The position numbers were made by a program, and so were the translations under genes. From Fervidibacter sinensis (GTDB taxonomy: Bacteria > Armatimonadota > Fervidibacteria > Fervidibacterales > Fervidibacteraceae), in assembly GCA_032161045.1 (NCBI GenBank), contig JAVHTH010000003.1: a stretch of 64,000 bases of DNA; one strand, given 5' to 3'. Positions 9,149 through 18,500 of this stretch are shown piece after piece. Positions within the stretch are counted from its first letter, which is position 1. Each line of letters opens with the position of its first letter. The notes under the pieces are model-generated. The model had not been told where the DNA came from. It ran no database searches and saw nothing but the letters and a program-made list of their open reading frames with translations.

Positions 9149-9377
9149 CGCTTTTCACCACCTGTTCGCCTTAAGGCTGATTTGAGCGAACCCGACCGAA
9201 AATTTTGCCCCACATTCATCCGTTCTGGTTCAATTGTGTTTCTTCACTTTGCACTCTTGTCAAATGCATGTGGGGCGTTCAAAAATTGTGAGTGGTCAGG
9301 GTGAATTGGGTCAGGCAGTATTTGACGAGAAATCAGTGCGGTTCATGTTTGGTTGGACCGCGCGGGAGGGATCAGAG

Positions 9378-9590
9378 ATGGGAGAGCAAAAGCGAGTGTT
9401 TGATGTCCCACGAATGTGGCTAATTTTGGGCGTAGCCGGTTTAGTCATCGCTGTCGTCCTCTGGCTTTACGCCATCTTGACACCCGGTCGGCAAGATTCC
9501 GCCGTTTCCGTCGGCAGAGCCTTTTTCTCATCGGGAGTGGTCTTGCTTGTCGGTTCGCACTTAGTTTCTTTGTTGAAACGGCAGAGTTGA
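9378..9590 (+). CDS. Small two-helix membrane protein
   Basis: 70 residues. The frame opens earlier, but ATG 9378 with GGAGGG 7 nt upstream is the credible start. Two hydrophobic stretches, residues about 14-34 and 44-62, are predicted membrane helices separated by a short Gly/Arg-containing loop; the tail ends in KRQS. No family recognised. It lies alone between the divergent DUF4091 gene and the convergent GH127 gene. Confidence 0.55.
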   Translation: MGEQKRVFDVPRMWLILGVAGLVIAVVLWLYAILTPGRQDSAVSVGRAFFSSGVVLLVGSHLVSLLKRQS

Positions 9591-9599
9591 TTTGATGAG

Positions 9600-11555
9600 T
9601 TACGCCTTTGACAACCAAACAGTCATCGGTCCTGCGTCCCTATTCGCCCAAGCGAAGTAAGGGATAGCGGTGAAGTGAATTGGGCGAATGTGTGGAGAAA
9701 TTGACCGCAAGGGTTGATAAAGGGCGTTTTCCCAGCGTCTCAACTCAACCGCAATACCTTCTCCTTGAACAGCGATGACTGGCAAGTTGGCGATGCTTTT
9801 CGGGATGGCTGTTAGGGGTCGGTCTGTCCTCACTGCAATGCACCAAACATCCGCTTCAGGGTTGTCAACTTGCTCAAGGCAATAAACGATGGGACCGCGC
9901 TGAATCGCAACGCGACCACCGTTGGGTTCAACGAATGGATGGCAAACAACAAATTCCGTCGGGATTTCAAGCGATAGTTGAACCGTGTCCGTTCGCTTCC
10001 ACTCGCGCTGAATTGTAGCGAAAGCGCTGGGTTTGGCATCAAAGGTTTGACCGTTGACCTTGACAGTTGCTTTAGGACACCATTGTGGAATCCGCAACCT
10101 CAAAGCAAAGTTGACGGGTTGCTCTGGTTGAATTTGCAACTCAACCGTGCCATCCCAAGGGTAATCGGTGCGCTGAATGAGAGTTATCGGAACGCCTTTG
10201 AAATTCAGCGTCGCAGTGCTTTCGGCATAAAGGTTGACAAAGATGCCGTCATCGTTGATGGCATAAAGGAAACTTTGAACCATCGGCAGTAACCGGGCGA
10301 TATTTGGCGGGCAACACGCGCACTCAAACCAAGGTTGGCGACGATGCTGACCCCGATTTGCAAGCGGGTTGACATAAAAGTAAGACTTGCCGTCCAAGCC
10401 AATGCCTGAAAGCGCACCGTTGAACAACGAACGCTCAAGCACATCAATAAACTGAGCCTCACCCGTCAGCAGAAACATTCGCCACTGCCAAAGGATGTTG
10501 GCTATAGCGGCACAAGTTTCAGCGTAAGCCCGTTCATTTGGCAACTCGTAATCGCGTCCAAATGCTTCACCCTCATAGCAAGCGCCACAACCGCCGGTCA
10601 CATAGATCCGCCTTTCTGTCAAGTTTCGCCACATCCGTTGAAGCGCTCGCATCAATGTATCGTCCCCAATCTCGGCGTAAAGGTCGGCAGCGCCAGCGTT
10701 AAGGTAAAGTGCTCGGACAGCGTGACCTGTAACTTCGTCAAGTTCGCGGAAAGGTTTGTGGTCTTGGTGGTAAGGTGAGCCGCCGATGCGTTTGTGACCT
10801 CGGACATCAACGAAAAATTGAGCCAAGTTCAAATAGCGTTGCTCACCTGTTTCTCGGTAAAGTTCCACCAACGCCATTTCAACTTCGGGGTGACCGTCAG
10901 GTTCCTCCTTTTTGCCCCAACCGAAAACTTTGTCAATCAAGTCAGCGAAACGGGTCGCAACTTTGAGCAATCTATCGTCGCCAGTTACTCGGTGGTGGGC
11001 AACTGCCGCTTGGAAAAGGTGCCCGGCGCAATAAAGTTCGTGCATGTCACGCAAGTTTGTCCAGCGTTGACCTTTGCGTTCAAGTGAGAAGTAGGTGTTC
11101 AAGTATCCGTCTTCGTCTTGAGCCGCCTCAATTTCTGGGATGATGCGGTTAATCAACTCAGCGACTTTCGCGTTGTATTGCACGGCAAGCGACCACGCAG
11201 CCGCTTCAATCCACTTGTAGACATCGCTGTCGTTGAAGTAAAGCCCTCGGAATTCGCCACCGACTTTCCCTGCAACTCGCCTGAAATTGTCAATCCTTCC
11301 CGTTTGCTCAAGCAACTCATATTGGGTTGGCAAGGTGACTTCCTGAAGGTCAGCCAACCTTGGCTGCCAAAACTTGTCGCGCAACTTAACAGCGCTGATG
11401 GGAATTGGTAGCAATTTTGCGTGTGGGCTTTTTGTCGTGTCAACGACGATGCTGCGTTCAGCCATTTGTTTTCCACCTCCACTCAATTTTTGTGCGATCA
11501 ACCAACTTGCACTTGCCCCAACCGCCAAAGATTGCAAAAACTCCCGACGCTTCAT
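9600..11555 (-). CDS. GH127 (DUF1680) beta-L-arabinofuranosidase-like protein
   Basis: 651 residues. ATG 11555 is preferred (AAGGGTGA about 6 nt upstream); an in-frame ATG two codons earlier is also possible. The N-terminus KRREFLQSLAVGASA is a Tat-like or Sec signal. Family features: an (alpha/alpha)6 barrel rich in W/Y, the Glu of GEAFG, the Glu/Cys pair of AYAETCA, and the adjacent cysteines of CACCPPN. In the characterised GH127 enzyme HypBA1 these residues bind zinc and supply the cysteine nucleophile. Expected activity is release of beta-L-arabinofuranose from arabinan or hydroxyproline-linked arabinosides. It fits with the GH43 and GH51 genes 18-20 kb away. Confidence 0.9.
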   Translation of the reverse strand: MKRREFLQSLAVGASASWLIAQKLSGGGKQMAERSIVVDTTKSPHAKLLPIPISAVKLRDKFWQPRLADLQEVTLPTQYELLEQTGRIDNFRRVAGKVGGEFRGLYFNDSDVYKWIEAAAWSLAVQYNAKVAELINRIIPEIEAAQDEDGYLNTYFSLERKGQRWTNLRDMHELYCAGHLFQAAVAHHRVTGDDRLLKVATRFADLIDKVFGWGKKEEPDGHPEVEMALVELYRETGEQRYLNLAQFFVDVRGHKRIGGSPYHQDHKPFRELDEVTGHAVRALYLNAGAADLYAEIGDDTLMRALQRMWRNLTERRIYVTGGCGACYEGEAFGRDYELPNERAYAETCAAIANILWQWRMFLLTGEAQFIDVLERSLFNGALSGIGLDGKSYFYVNPLANRGQHRRQPWFECACCPPNIARLLPMVQSFLYAINDDGIFVNLYAESTATLNFKGVPITLIQRTDYPWDGTVELQIQPEQPVNFALRLRIPQWCPKATVKVNGQTFDAKPSAFATIQREWKRTDTVQLSLEIPTEFVVCHPFVEPNGGRVAIQRGPIVYCLEQVDNPEADVWCIAVRTDRPLTAIPKSIANLPVIAVQGEGIAVELRRWENALYQPLRSISPHIRPIHFTAIPYFAWANRDAGPMTVWLSKA

Positions 11556-11569
11556 AAGCATCACCCTTT

Positions 11570-11665
11570 TGTAGGGGCGGCTTCTGCCGCAAATTACATC
11601 AACCCGCCTTTGGGTCACATTTTTGCGCCACTACAGCATTCGGGCACATCTCATGTGCCCCTACA
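11570..11665. repeat. Long palindromic element, copy 4, overlapping a stop codon
   Basis: 96-bp element with 9-bp inverted ends TGTAGGGGC / GCCCCTACA and inner hairpins (GCGGC/GCCGC; GGGCACAT/ATGTGCCC). It fills the gap between the GH127 and GH5-like genes, and its right end supplies the last codons and TAG stop of the GH5-like gene. Same end signature as the elements at 521, 605 and 6652, but a different interior. Confidence 0.7.
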
Positions 11666-12734
11666 TTAACTGCCTGATCATGTCAACTTCGGCTGGGTCA
11701 AAAGGTGTCCCGTCGGGATGGAGCAAATCGTGCTGCCAAACTTTCGGTGGCGGGTCGCCGGGCTTTGATGACCAGTCAAGGTAAGTTTGGGTTTTGCCCG
11801 CAACCAAGCCCCAGAAATACCAGCCAATTTTGTGTTGGGCGAACATCGGCAAAAGAGCGGCGAAAGTGTTGCCGACTTGCCGGCGCAAAAATTCTGTGCA
11901 CAAAATCGGACGCTTGAACTTTTGCAGGAACTCAATTTTCGCCTTAACGCCTTCAGGTGGGTCGTAAGCGTGAAACGAGATGACATCCGATAACTCGGCG
12001 AACCTTTGGTGCATTGCATCTTGAAAGTTCGCCCACAAGCCAACTGTCAATGGCTGCGATGGCGAAACTTCTCGCGCCCACTCAAAAGTCGCTTCAACAA
12101 GAGGCAAACTCTTTTCGCCCATGCCTTCGTTGCCCGGTTCGTTGTATAAGTCCCAAACAACCACTCGCTCGTCCTTTGCGAAACTCCCGACGATGTCCTT
12201 GACGAACTTCTCCAAGCCTTTCCACGCATTTCTGTCAAGCACTCGCGAGCGCCCCGGGCTTGCGACCCAACGGCTGTTGTGGACGCCGGGAATTGGCGGC
12301 TCTTGAGGACCGAGTTTCGGCTCTTGGTTCCAGCAGTCATCAAAGAGCACAAGCATCGTGCTGATGACATGCTTAAAGGCGATGCTTAAGAACTTGTCAA
12401 GCCGCTTTTTGAACCCGTTTGGATCTGCTTCCCAAACAAGGTAATGCAGGAAAACTCGGATACTGTTCAGGCGAATTTTCTCCGCCCATCCCAACTCTTC
12501 ATCAATTGTCCGTTCATCAAAGGTTTCTTCCTGCCACATTTCAATGGTGTTGACAGCAGTTCGCGGGATGTAGTTGCAACCTCGCAACCAGCCAACTCGC
12601 TTATGCCAATCCCACGCTTTTGCTTCGTCCCATCTTGCAACGGGCATCGTTTTACCTTCCCCTTTTCGCCGAAAAGTTTCCTGCCCCACTATCGTGACAG
12701 TTGCTATCCCTTTCAAAAACTCTCGCCGCCTCAC
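11661..12734 (-). CDS. GH5-like (clan GH-A) exported glycosidase
   Basis: 357 residues from GTG 12734, chosen because GAGGTGA lies 6 nt upstream and the resulting N-terminus VRRREFLKGIATVTIVG is a signal peptide of Tat-like type. Clan GH-A hallmarks are present: DLYNEP with the acid/base Glu199, SFHAYDPP, and ILCTEF with the nucleophile Glu281. These match cellulase/mannanase-type GH5 enzymes and uncharacterised relatives. The stop codon TAG is the end of a palindromic repeat, so the last two residues were probably donated by repeat insertion. Downstream GH127 gene on the same strand. Confidence 0.82.
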   Translation of the reverse strand: MRRREFLKGIATVTIVGQETFRRKGEGKTMPVARWDEAKAWDWHKRVGWLRGCNYIPRTAVNTIEMWQEETFDERTIDEELGWAEKIRLNSIRVFLHYLVWEADPNGFKKRLDKFLSIAFKHVISTMLVLFDDCWNQEPKLGPQEPPIPGVHNSRWVASPGRSRVLDRNAWKGLEKFVKDIVGSFAKDERVVVWDLYNEPGNEGMGEKSLPLVEATFEWAREVSPSQPLTVGLWANFQDAMHQRFAELSDVISFHAYDPPEGVKAKIEFLQKFKRPILCTEFLRRQVGNTFAALLPMFAQHKIGWYFWGLVAGKTQTYLDWSSKPGDPPPKVWQHDLLHPDGTPFDPAEVDMIRQLM

Positions 12735-12782
12735 GAAAATCACCTCAGTAAAGTTTGGCGGAACTGACGGTGTTGTTAAGGT

Positions 12783-12810
12783 GGAACGGTTTTTGACACT
12801 CGTTCGTCTA
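12783..12810 (+). promoter_or_regulatory. Candidate ECF-sigma-type promoter of the DUF4349 gene
   Basis: GGAAC (12783-12787), a 17-bp spacer and CGTCTA (12805-12810) match the GGAAC / CGTC-type boxes used by many ECF sigma factors. It lies 40 bp upstream of the start at 12851. The same CGTCTA box occurs before the ECF sigma operon at 59326-59331. Inference from motif only. Confidence 0.45.
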
Positions 12811-12850
12811 AACGGCGGTGACAAAATTCGCTGTTGGGAGGCGATGAGAG

Positions 12851-13747
12851 ATGAGAAACCGTTGGATTTGGGGATTGCTCATGGTAGCGGGTGGGATGGT
12901 CTTGTTTCTCACTTGCGTGTTTTTGAGCCTTCGTTCATCGTCGCGTCCTCCAATGGAAGCCGAAGCCCCTATGTTCCCTATGATGGTGAGCAAAGAGCGG
13001 GGAGAACCGAAAGATTTCGGAAAGATGGCTATCAGTTACGCTTCACCCACAGTCAAAGTCTCTTTGACCCGCAAACTCATTCGTGAAGCGTGGCTGACAC
13101 TGATGGTTCAAGATGTCCCGAAAATTGCTCAACAGGTTCGCCAGATTGCGGAGCAATTGGATGGCTATGTCGCTAACGCTTCTCAGTCCCGTGAACCTGA
13201 AGGCGAGTGGAGTGCCGAGTTGGTTTTGCGCGTCCCTTCAGAACGCTACCACGAAGCGCTTTCAAAACTTCAGCAGTTAGGGCGGGTTGAAGATTTGCGT
13301 GAGCAAGTGCAAGATGTCACTGAAGAGTTCGTTGACTTGGAGGCAAGATTGCGGAACCTGAAACGCTCAGAGCAACATCTGCTTGAGTTGCTCAAGCGCA
13401 CAGGCAAAGTCAGCGATTTGCTTCAAGTTGAGCGGGAACTTTCCGAACGGCGTTCCGAAATTGAGCGGATTGAAGGTAGGTTGCGGTATTTGACCCATCA
13501 AACGACCTTCTCAACAATCCATGTCACCCTGAAAGAGTTTCGTGCTCGCCCGATGCCTGAAACGGCATTCAGCGTCCCGAAAGTTTTCAGTGACGCCTTT
13601 CGGACGGCTGTGCTGATTTTGCGCGGAATTTTGGTCATTTTGATTTGGGTCCTCGTCTTCGGGATTTTCTGGGTGCCACTTTCACTCTTCGCTTGGTGGT
13701 GGACAAAGCGAACGCGACGGGTTGAAGAAATAGCGGGGACTGAGTGA
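12851..13747 (+). CDS. DUF4349 domain membrane protein
   Basis: 298 residues, start ATG 12851 with GGGAGG 9 nt upstream. A hydrophobic helix at residues about 7-27 is followed by the DUF4349 domain: two beta-alpha halves (LTLMVQDVPKIAQQV; LVLRVPSERYHEAL) flanking a long coiled coil (about residues 140-215, LEARLRNLKRSE and LQVERELSERRSE), then a second membrane helix at about 250-280 and a basic tail. Proteins of this family are envelope proteins of unknown role. The promoter-like ECF boxes upstream suggest envelope-stress control. Confidence 0.88.
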   Translation: MRNRWIWGLLMVAGGMVLFLTCVFLSLRSSSRPPMEAEAPMFPMMVSKERGEPKDFGKMAISYASPTVKVSLTRKLIREAWLTLMVQDVPKIAQQVRQIAEQLDGYVANASQSREPEGEWSAELVLRVPSERYHEALSKLQQLGRVEDLREQVQDVTEEFVDLEARLRNLKRSEQHLLELLKRTGKVSDLLQVERELSERRSEIERIEGRLRYLTHQTTFSTIHVTLKEFRARPMPETAFSVPKVFSDAFRTAVLILRGILVILIWVLVFGIFWVPLSLFAWWWTKRTRRVEEIAGTE

Positions 13748-13796
13748 ACAACTTAAGGGCTGCGAGTTTGACAAAATTGGCTGTGGTGATGGGAGA

Positions 13797-14294
13797 ATGG
13801 ATGCGAATTCAACTTCTCAAAACCCATCGCAAGTTTCTGTCCCGAAGGGACAAAAGCGAACTCTGAAGGCATCTTGGAAGTTATCGCGTCTCTTTTTCAT
13901 CGCACTTGTGATTTTTGGAACAATCGTGGCACATTTTTTGCCAATGTTGCCGTATCAACTGCCTTTGTGTCTCTTTAGGCTGATGACGGGTTACCCGTGT
14001 GCTGGCTGCGGGATGACAAGGGCTTTTGAGGCTGCTGCTCATGGTCACTTCAAAGAGGCTTTTGAGTGGCACCCTATCGGGTTGGCGCTTTTCATCGCTG
14101 CTTGGGCTGGAGTCCTTTTATGCACTTACGAACTTTTGACGAATAAACCTTTTGACTGGGAGGGATGGCTGAATCGTTATGGCACTTTGTTGGCATGGAT
14201 TCTTTTCTTCGCGCTGATTGGTTTGTGGGTCTTGAGGCTGAGTTACTATAGGTTCGGTCAATGGCTGCCCCTTCCACTTAAGTTCCCGCTCTAA
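13797..14294 (+). CDS. DUF2752 membrane protein
   Basis: 165 residues. Three to four hydrophobic helices (about residues 38-58, 98-120, 130-150) and the family signature YPCAGCGMTRAF (residues 62-73), a short Cys-x2-Cys-containing loop, identify DUF2752. Function of the family is unknown. ATG 13797 follows a weak GGGAGA site closely, 49 bp after the DUF4349 gene, so the two may form one transcript. Confidence 0.85.
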   Translation: MDANSTSQNPSQVSVPKGQKRTLKASWKLSRLFFIALVIFGTIVAHFLPMLPYQLPLCLFRLMTGYPCAGCGMTRAFEAAAHGHFKEAFEWHPIGLALFIAAWAGVLLCTYELLTNKPFDWEGWLNRYGTLLAWILFFALIGLWVLRLSYYRFGQWLPLPLKFPL

Positions 14295-14308
14295 CAATTC
14301 AAAGCAGG

Positions 14309-15535
14309 CTAAACCAACAAGGTGGCGTTCTCTCGGGAGAACAAATGGTCAGCCCAACGGACAGAACGCTCATAGTAAATAGCCAATTCGGTTTCTGGCA
14401 CTTTCAGGAAATTCGCCAAGTTCCTAACTGTTTGCCAATCCGCTCGTTCGTAAGCCAACACCAGCAGATAGACCCAACCAAGTGGGGTTGGTGACCCCAG
14501 CAAAGCATCTTTGATTTCTGGGTTCAAGGGTAATTCGTCAAGAATTTCGGGCATAGGTTGGTCAAGGAGAGCGTCCAAAACCGAGAACAACCCGATAAGG
14601 AACGGGTCAGGTTCGGGAGGCAACCCTGCAACCGATGCAATTTGTTCACACATGTGTCCCCTGACCAAAGCAGTCACCAGAAGTTCATGCGGCTTGTTTT
14701 CCAAAAGCAAGGTTGAAACTGCGATCAGCAACCAACGGCGCAAAAGTCGTTCGCCGAGCAAAACGAGTGCTTGCTTTAGGGATGAGACACGGTGCCGAAC
14801 CCCAATTGCTGCCGAGTTGATGTATCGCAAAAGTTTGAACGACAGCGATGGGTCAGTTTTTAGAACCTGCTCAACATGGTCAAAATCCAGACTTGAGTCT
14901 CCAAGCAAATGCATGATGCGCAAGTAGGTGAACTGGTGGCTCGTCAACACTTTTGCCGAGAGCGTTTCAGGCTGACAAAAAAAGTTGCCTTGAAAGTAGT
15001 CGTAACCCATCCGCTCCGCTTCTGCGAACTCTTCGGCGGTTTCAATTTTCTCAGCCAACATCTTCCTGTTAGGTGTAGCGTAAACTGAAACTGCCCGCGC
15101 CCTTTCAGGACCTGTGACTTTCTCAAAGTCCACTTTGAGGATGTTTGCAATTGCAACCAATGGACGAACAGGCGACCAAGGCAAAAATCCGCGAACAGCG
15201 ATGGGATAGCCTGAGACTTTCAGCCTGAAACAAGCGCTCACAACTTCATCGCTGCTCTCCTCAGCATCTATCTCCAAGACGGTTTGGCTTGGTGGCAGGA
15301 TTGTAACCAAATCTTGCAAAAGCAAGGAGCGGTTGGCTGGAATGAAAGCCAATTTCCCAGCGGTGAGTCTCATCGGTCGGAAAAGGTGCAAATGGGCGTC
15401 TATTACCCATTTCCCCTTTTGTTCGTGGTTAACATTTGCGCCTTCCGCTCTCTCAAAGGCATGGAAGAGAACCTCGTAGCCAACCACACGCTTCCATCGG
15501 TTGAATATCGGTTGGCGAACCACAAACAGGTGCAT
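14309..15535 (-). CDS. EAL-HDOD signalling protein (YuxH type)
   Basis: 408 residues from the ATG at 15535, which has TAGGTGA about 5 nt upstream; earlier in-frame GTG/ATG codons overlap that site. Residues 1-190 are an EAL-like domain with QPIF at the N-terminus and a degenerate signature (GYEVLF in place of YEALL), so cyclic-di-GMP hydrolysis is doubtful. Residues about 200-390 are an HDOD domain (LLGDSSLDFDHVEQVLKTDP; LLRYINSAAIGVR). Proteins with this pair act as scaffolds in motility and surface-behaviour control. It sits 18 bp downstream of the large glycosyltransferase gene and so may be co-transcribed with fliS. Confidence 0.88.
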   Translation of the reverse strand: MHLFVVRQPIFNRWKRVVGYEVLFHAFERAEGANVNHEQKGKWVIDAHLHLFRPMRLTAGKLAFIPANRSLLLQDLVTILPPSQTVLEIDAEESSDEVVSACFRLKVSGYPIAVRGFLPWSPVRPLVAIANILKVDFEKVTGPERARAVSVYATPNRKMLAEKIETAEEFAEAERMGYDYFQGNFFCQPETLSAKVLTSHQFTYLRIMHLLGDSSLDFDHVEQVLKTDPSLSFKLLRYINSAAIGVRHRVSSLKQALVLLGERLLRRWLLIAVSTLLLENKPHELLVTALVRGHMCEQIASVAGLPPEPDPFLIGLFSVLDALLDQPMPEILDELPLNPEIKDALLGSPTPLGWVYLLVLAYERADWQTVRNLANFLKVPETELAIYYERSVRWADHLFSRENATLLV

Positions 15536-15553
15536 CGTCATCACCTACACTTG

Positions 15554-18500
15554 TTAACTTGACAATTGTTGTGCGAGCGCTATGACGGCTTCCGCTCGCT
15601 CCCTATTGCCTGCGGCAATGTAGCATCCTGCCAATGCCATGTAGTCAGCAAGGGCTTCATCTTTGTGTTCGTCGCTCTCAATTAGCCGCAGCAAAATCGC
15701 TGCCGCTTCGTCATAAAAGCCTTTGTGTTGGCAAGCCCGAGCCAGCAGCCGCCAACTTTCCCTGTCCATCCCACCATCTTGGGCAAGCGGCAGCAATGTC
15801 TCCAAAACCATGTCCCAAAAGCCAAATTGACCGTAAAGTTTGCCGAGGAACATCGCTCGCTCTCGTTCATCAGAAACAAGCCAACCTAACAAGTCCAGCG
15901 CCTGCTCGTAGCGCTCAAATTCCTGCAATTGTAGCAAAAGCGCTAACAGTTCTCGGAAGTTTTCCTGAAGCGAAGGGAGAAACTCTGGTGGGATGGCAAG
16001 TGAATTACCGTTTGCTGTATTGCCTTCTCGCCATCGTTTCAAGAGCACTTGCCACAATTGGTCACCGTTGCAGGCTGCAAAGGCTTCATTCCATTCACCT
16101 GCGAGGGCGTGGGCGAGAACTCGCAAATTCCACGATGCTGCTCCTTCAGGTGCGGTCAACGGGACTTGAGCGAACATGCGTGCCGCTTCTGCATAGCGAT
16201 GCTCTAAAAGCGCTAACTTGCCCTTGACAAAAATTCGTTCCGTCTCGTCAATCTCGTCCATCGTCTCCTGTCCCTCGTCCCGTTCCGTTAACGCTTTTGC
16301 GACTTCTAATGCGCAAGTGGGCAATGGGCAACTGCTCAGTGCTGCTTTCGCTATCAGCACCGCAAGTTGTGGATCGGCGGAAAATCCATTGGGGACAAAA
16401 GGCAAAAGTGTGCGCTCCAAGTCTTCAACGGAGCGACAATTGGGCAGAACTAATCGCACGAAAGCATTGATTGCTGGTTCGTAATAGCGCCGTCGTGCAA
16501 GTGCCAATTGAATTGCCGTCCCAAAGCACTTTAACGCTTCGTTTAGGTGTCCCATTTTTTGATAGCACAAACCCATCCAATGCCAAGCACCGTAGGAAGT
16601 TGAACCTTCCGTCCAATCAAAATTCGTGGGCAGTTGATGCTGGAACTGCAAAGCCTTTTGGAACGCACGCAGCGCTCCTGACCAATCGTTGAGGGCAAAC
16701 CGAACTTGACCTTCAAGCATCCAAAAGTCAGGTGTTACGACAGGCAATTGTTGAACTTCACGCAAAAATTCCAATGCTTGCTGTGGTCTGTTCAGCCGCA
16801 TCAGACATTGCACGGCATCGCACAAGCAACGCAAAAGGTAAGGGGTGAACTCGTCGCCGTGATGGAACAAGGCTCGTCGGAAGCAGTAATATGCCCGTTC
16901 CCACTGATTGAGCCTGAGATACTCACGCCCCAAGTTATACCAAGCGAACGGGTCAGTTGGGTTTTCTTGCAAGTCCTTTTTCGCAAGTTCTAAATTGCGC
17001 TCAACTTTTTGCTTGCGGTGAACCAGCGGTGTAAGGTAGCCGTAATGTTCAATCCAAACGGGCAAGACACCGAATTTGGCGTTAGGTTTGACTTTAAGGA
17101 TTGAACCTGCAATTTGCTCGTGCAAGTTGCGTTCAAAGCGAATGCCTTTCAAGTTGCGGAATAACCTAAAGGCAGGATGGACATGACCTTCACGGTGCGA
17201 GCGGTGCCCAACGAAACTAACCATTGGCAGGATGAAGCCATCGTAATCAGTTTCTTGCTCCAAGAATTTGCGCAACTTCTCTTTGCCTTCTGCCAACGCT
17301 TCGTCGGCGTCAAGCCACAAAATCCATTCTCCTGTTGCGTGCTTAAGCGATTCATTGCGGGCATCGCTGAAACTTCCCGTCCATTCGTAGCGGATGATCT
17401 TTGCTCCATACCGCTCAGCGATTTGGGGCGTCTCGTCTGTTGAACCTGTGTCCACGATAACGATTTCGTCCACAATGCCCTTAACGCTTTCCAAACATCG
17501 GGGCAAGTTGTCCGCTTCGTCCTTGACAATCATGCAAAGGGAGATAAGTGGCTTAAGTTTGCGACCATCAAGCACATTGAGTTGTGATTTGTCGGGAATC
17601 GGTTCGTAAAGGTCTTTGGGGTAAGGTGGACGACGGCAAGTGTCAAACAGTTCGGGGACGAGCATTATGCGTGGGCGAAATTTTTCCGCTTCAGGTGGCA
17701 AGTTCCATTTTTCCGCAAAGCGTGACCAAGCAGCGTCCATCATCTTTTCAACACCCAATTTCCCACTGGTGCGGTTATCGTAATGGTGGACAAACGCATC
17801 TAACGCCAGCCAACAACGGAAACCCGCAACTCGTGCCCGAAGGGAGTGGTCAATGTCTTCGTGCATGATAAGCCCGAAACGAGCATCCATGCCACCAATG
17901 GCGTCAATGACGCTTCTTCGCATTAAAACGCAAAAACTGATGAGGGCACGCATCTCCAAACCTGAACCGCAATTTTGTGCGGACCATTTTCGGGCAAACT
18001 CGTGCATTTCCTTCAAGTTGCGGTAGTTGACCTGAACTTGCTGCCCTGAAGCGAAATTGGAAACTGGACCGATCATGCCGATGGTTGGGTCAATTTCCAT
18101 CCAGCGAAGCAATCGTTCCAGCCAACCTTCAGTGACTATTGTGTCGCTGTCAAGGAAAACGATGAAACCACCTTCGGCAACTGCTAAACCGCAGTTTCGC
18201 CCTGCAGGCGCACCAATGTTGCGTTCGTTCAAAACGACCTTGATGTTGCGGTATTGGCTGACCAATTCACGCAAGTAGCGGAACGAACCGTCAGTTGAGC
18301 CATTGTCCACGATGATGAGTTCAAAAGGTGGACGAGTGTGAGCGAAAACGCTTTCAACGCACTGTCGCAAGTAAGGCAAGTTGTTCCAGTTCAAAACAAT
18401 GACGCTGACCAAGCCATCGGTTGGTTCGTTGCCCTTTGCAATATCTGGCGGCATCGGTCGGGCAGCAAGAGCAATACCCATGATTTGGCTTTCTTCTAAA

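Noticed and set aside
9183..9280. TTGACA upstream of the DUF4091 gene (minus strand)
   Set aside because: The sequence 17 bp downstream (AACACA) is not a credible -10 box.
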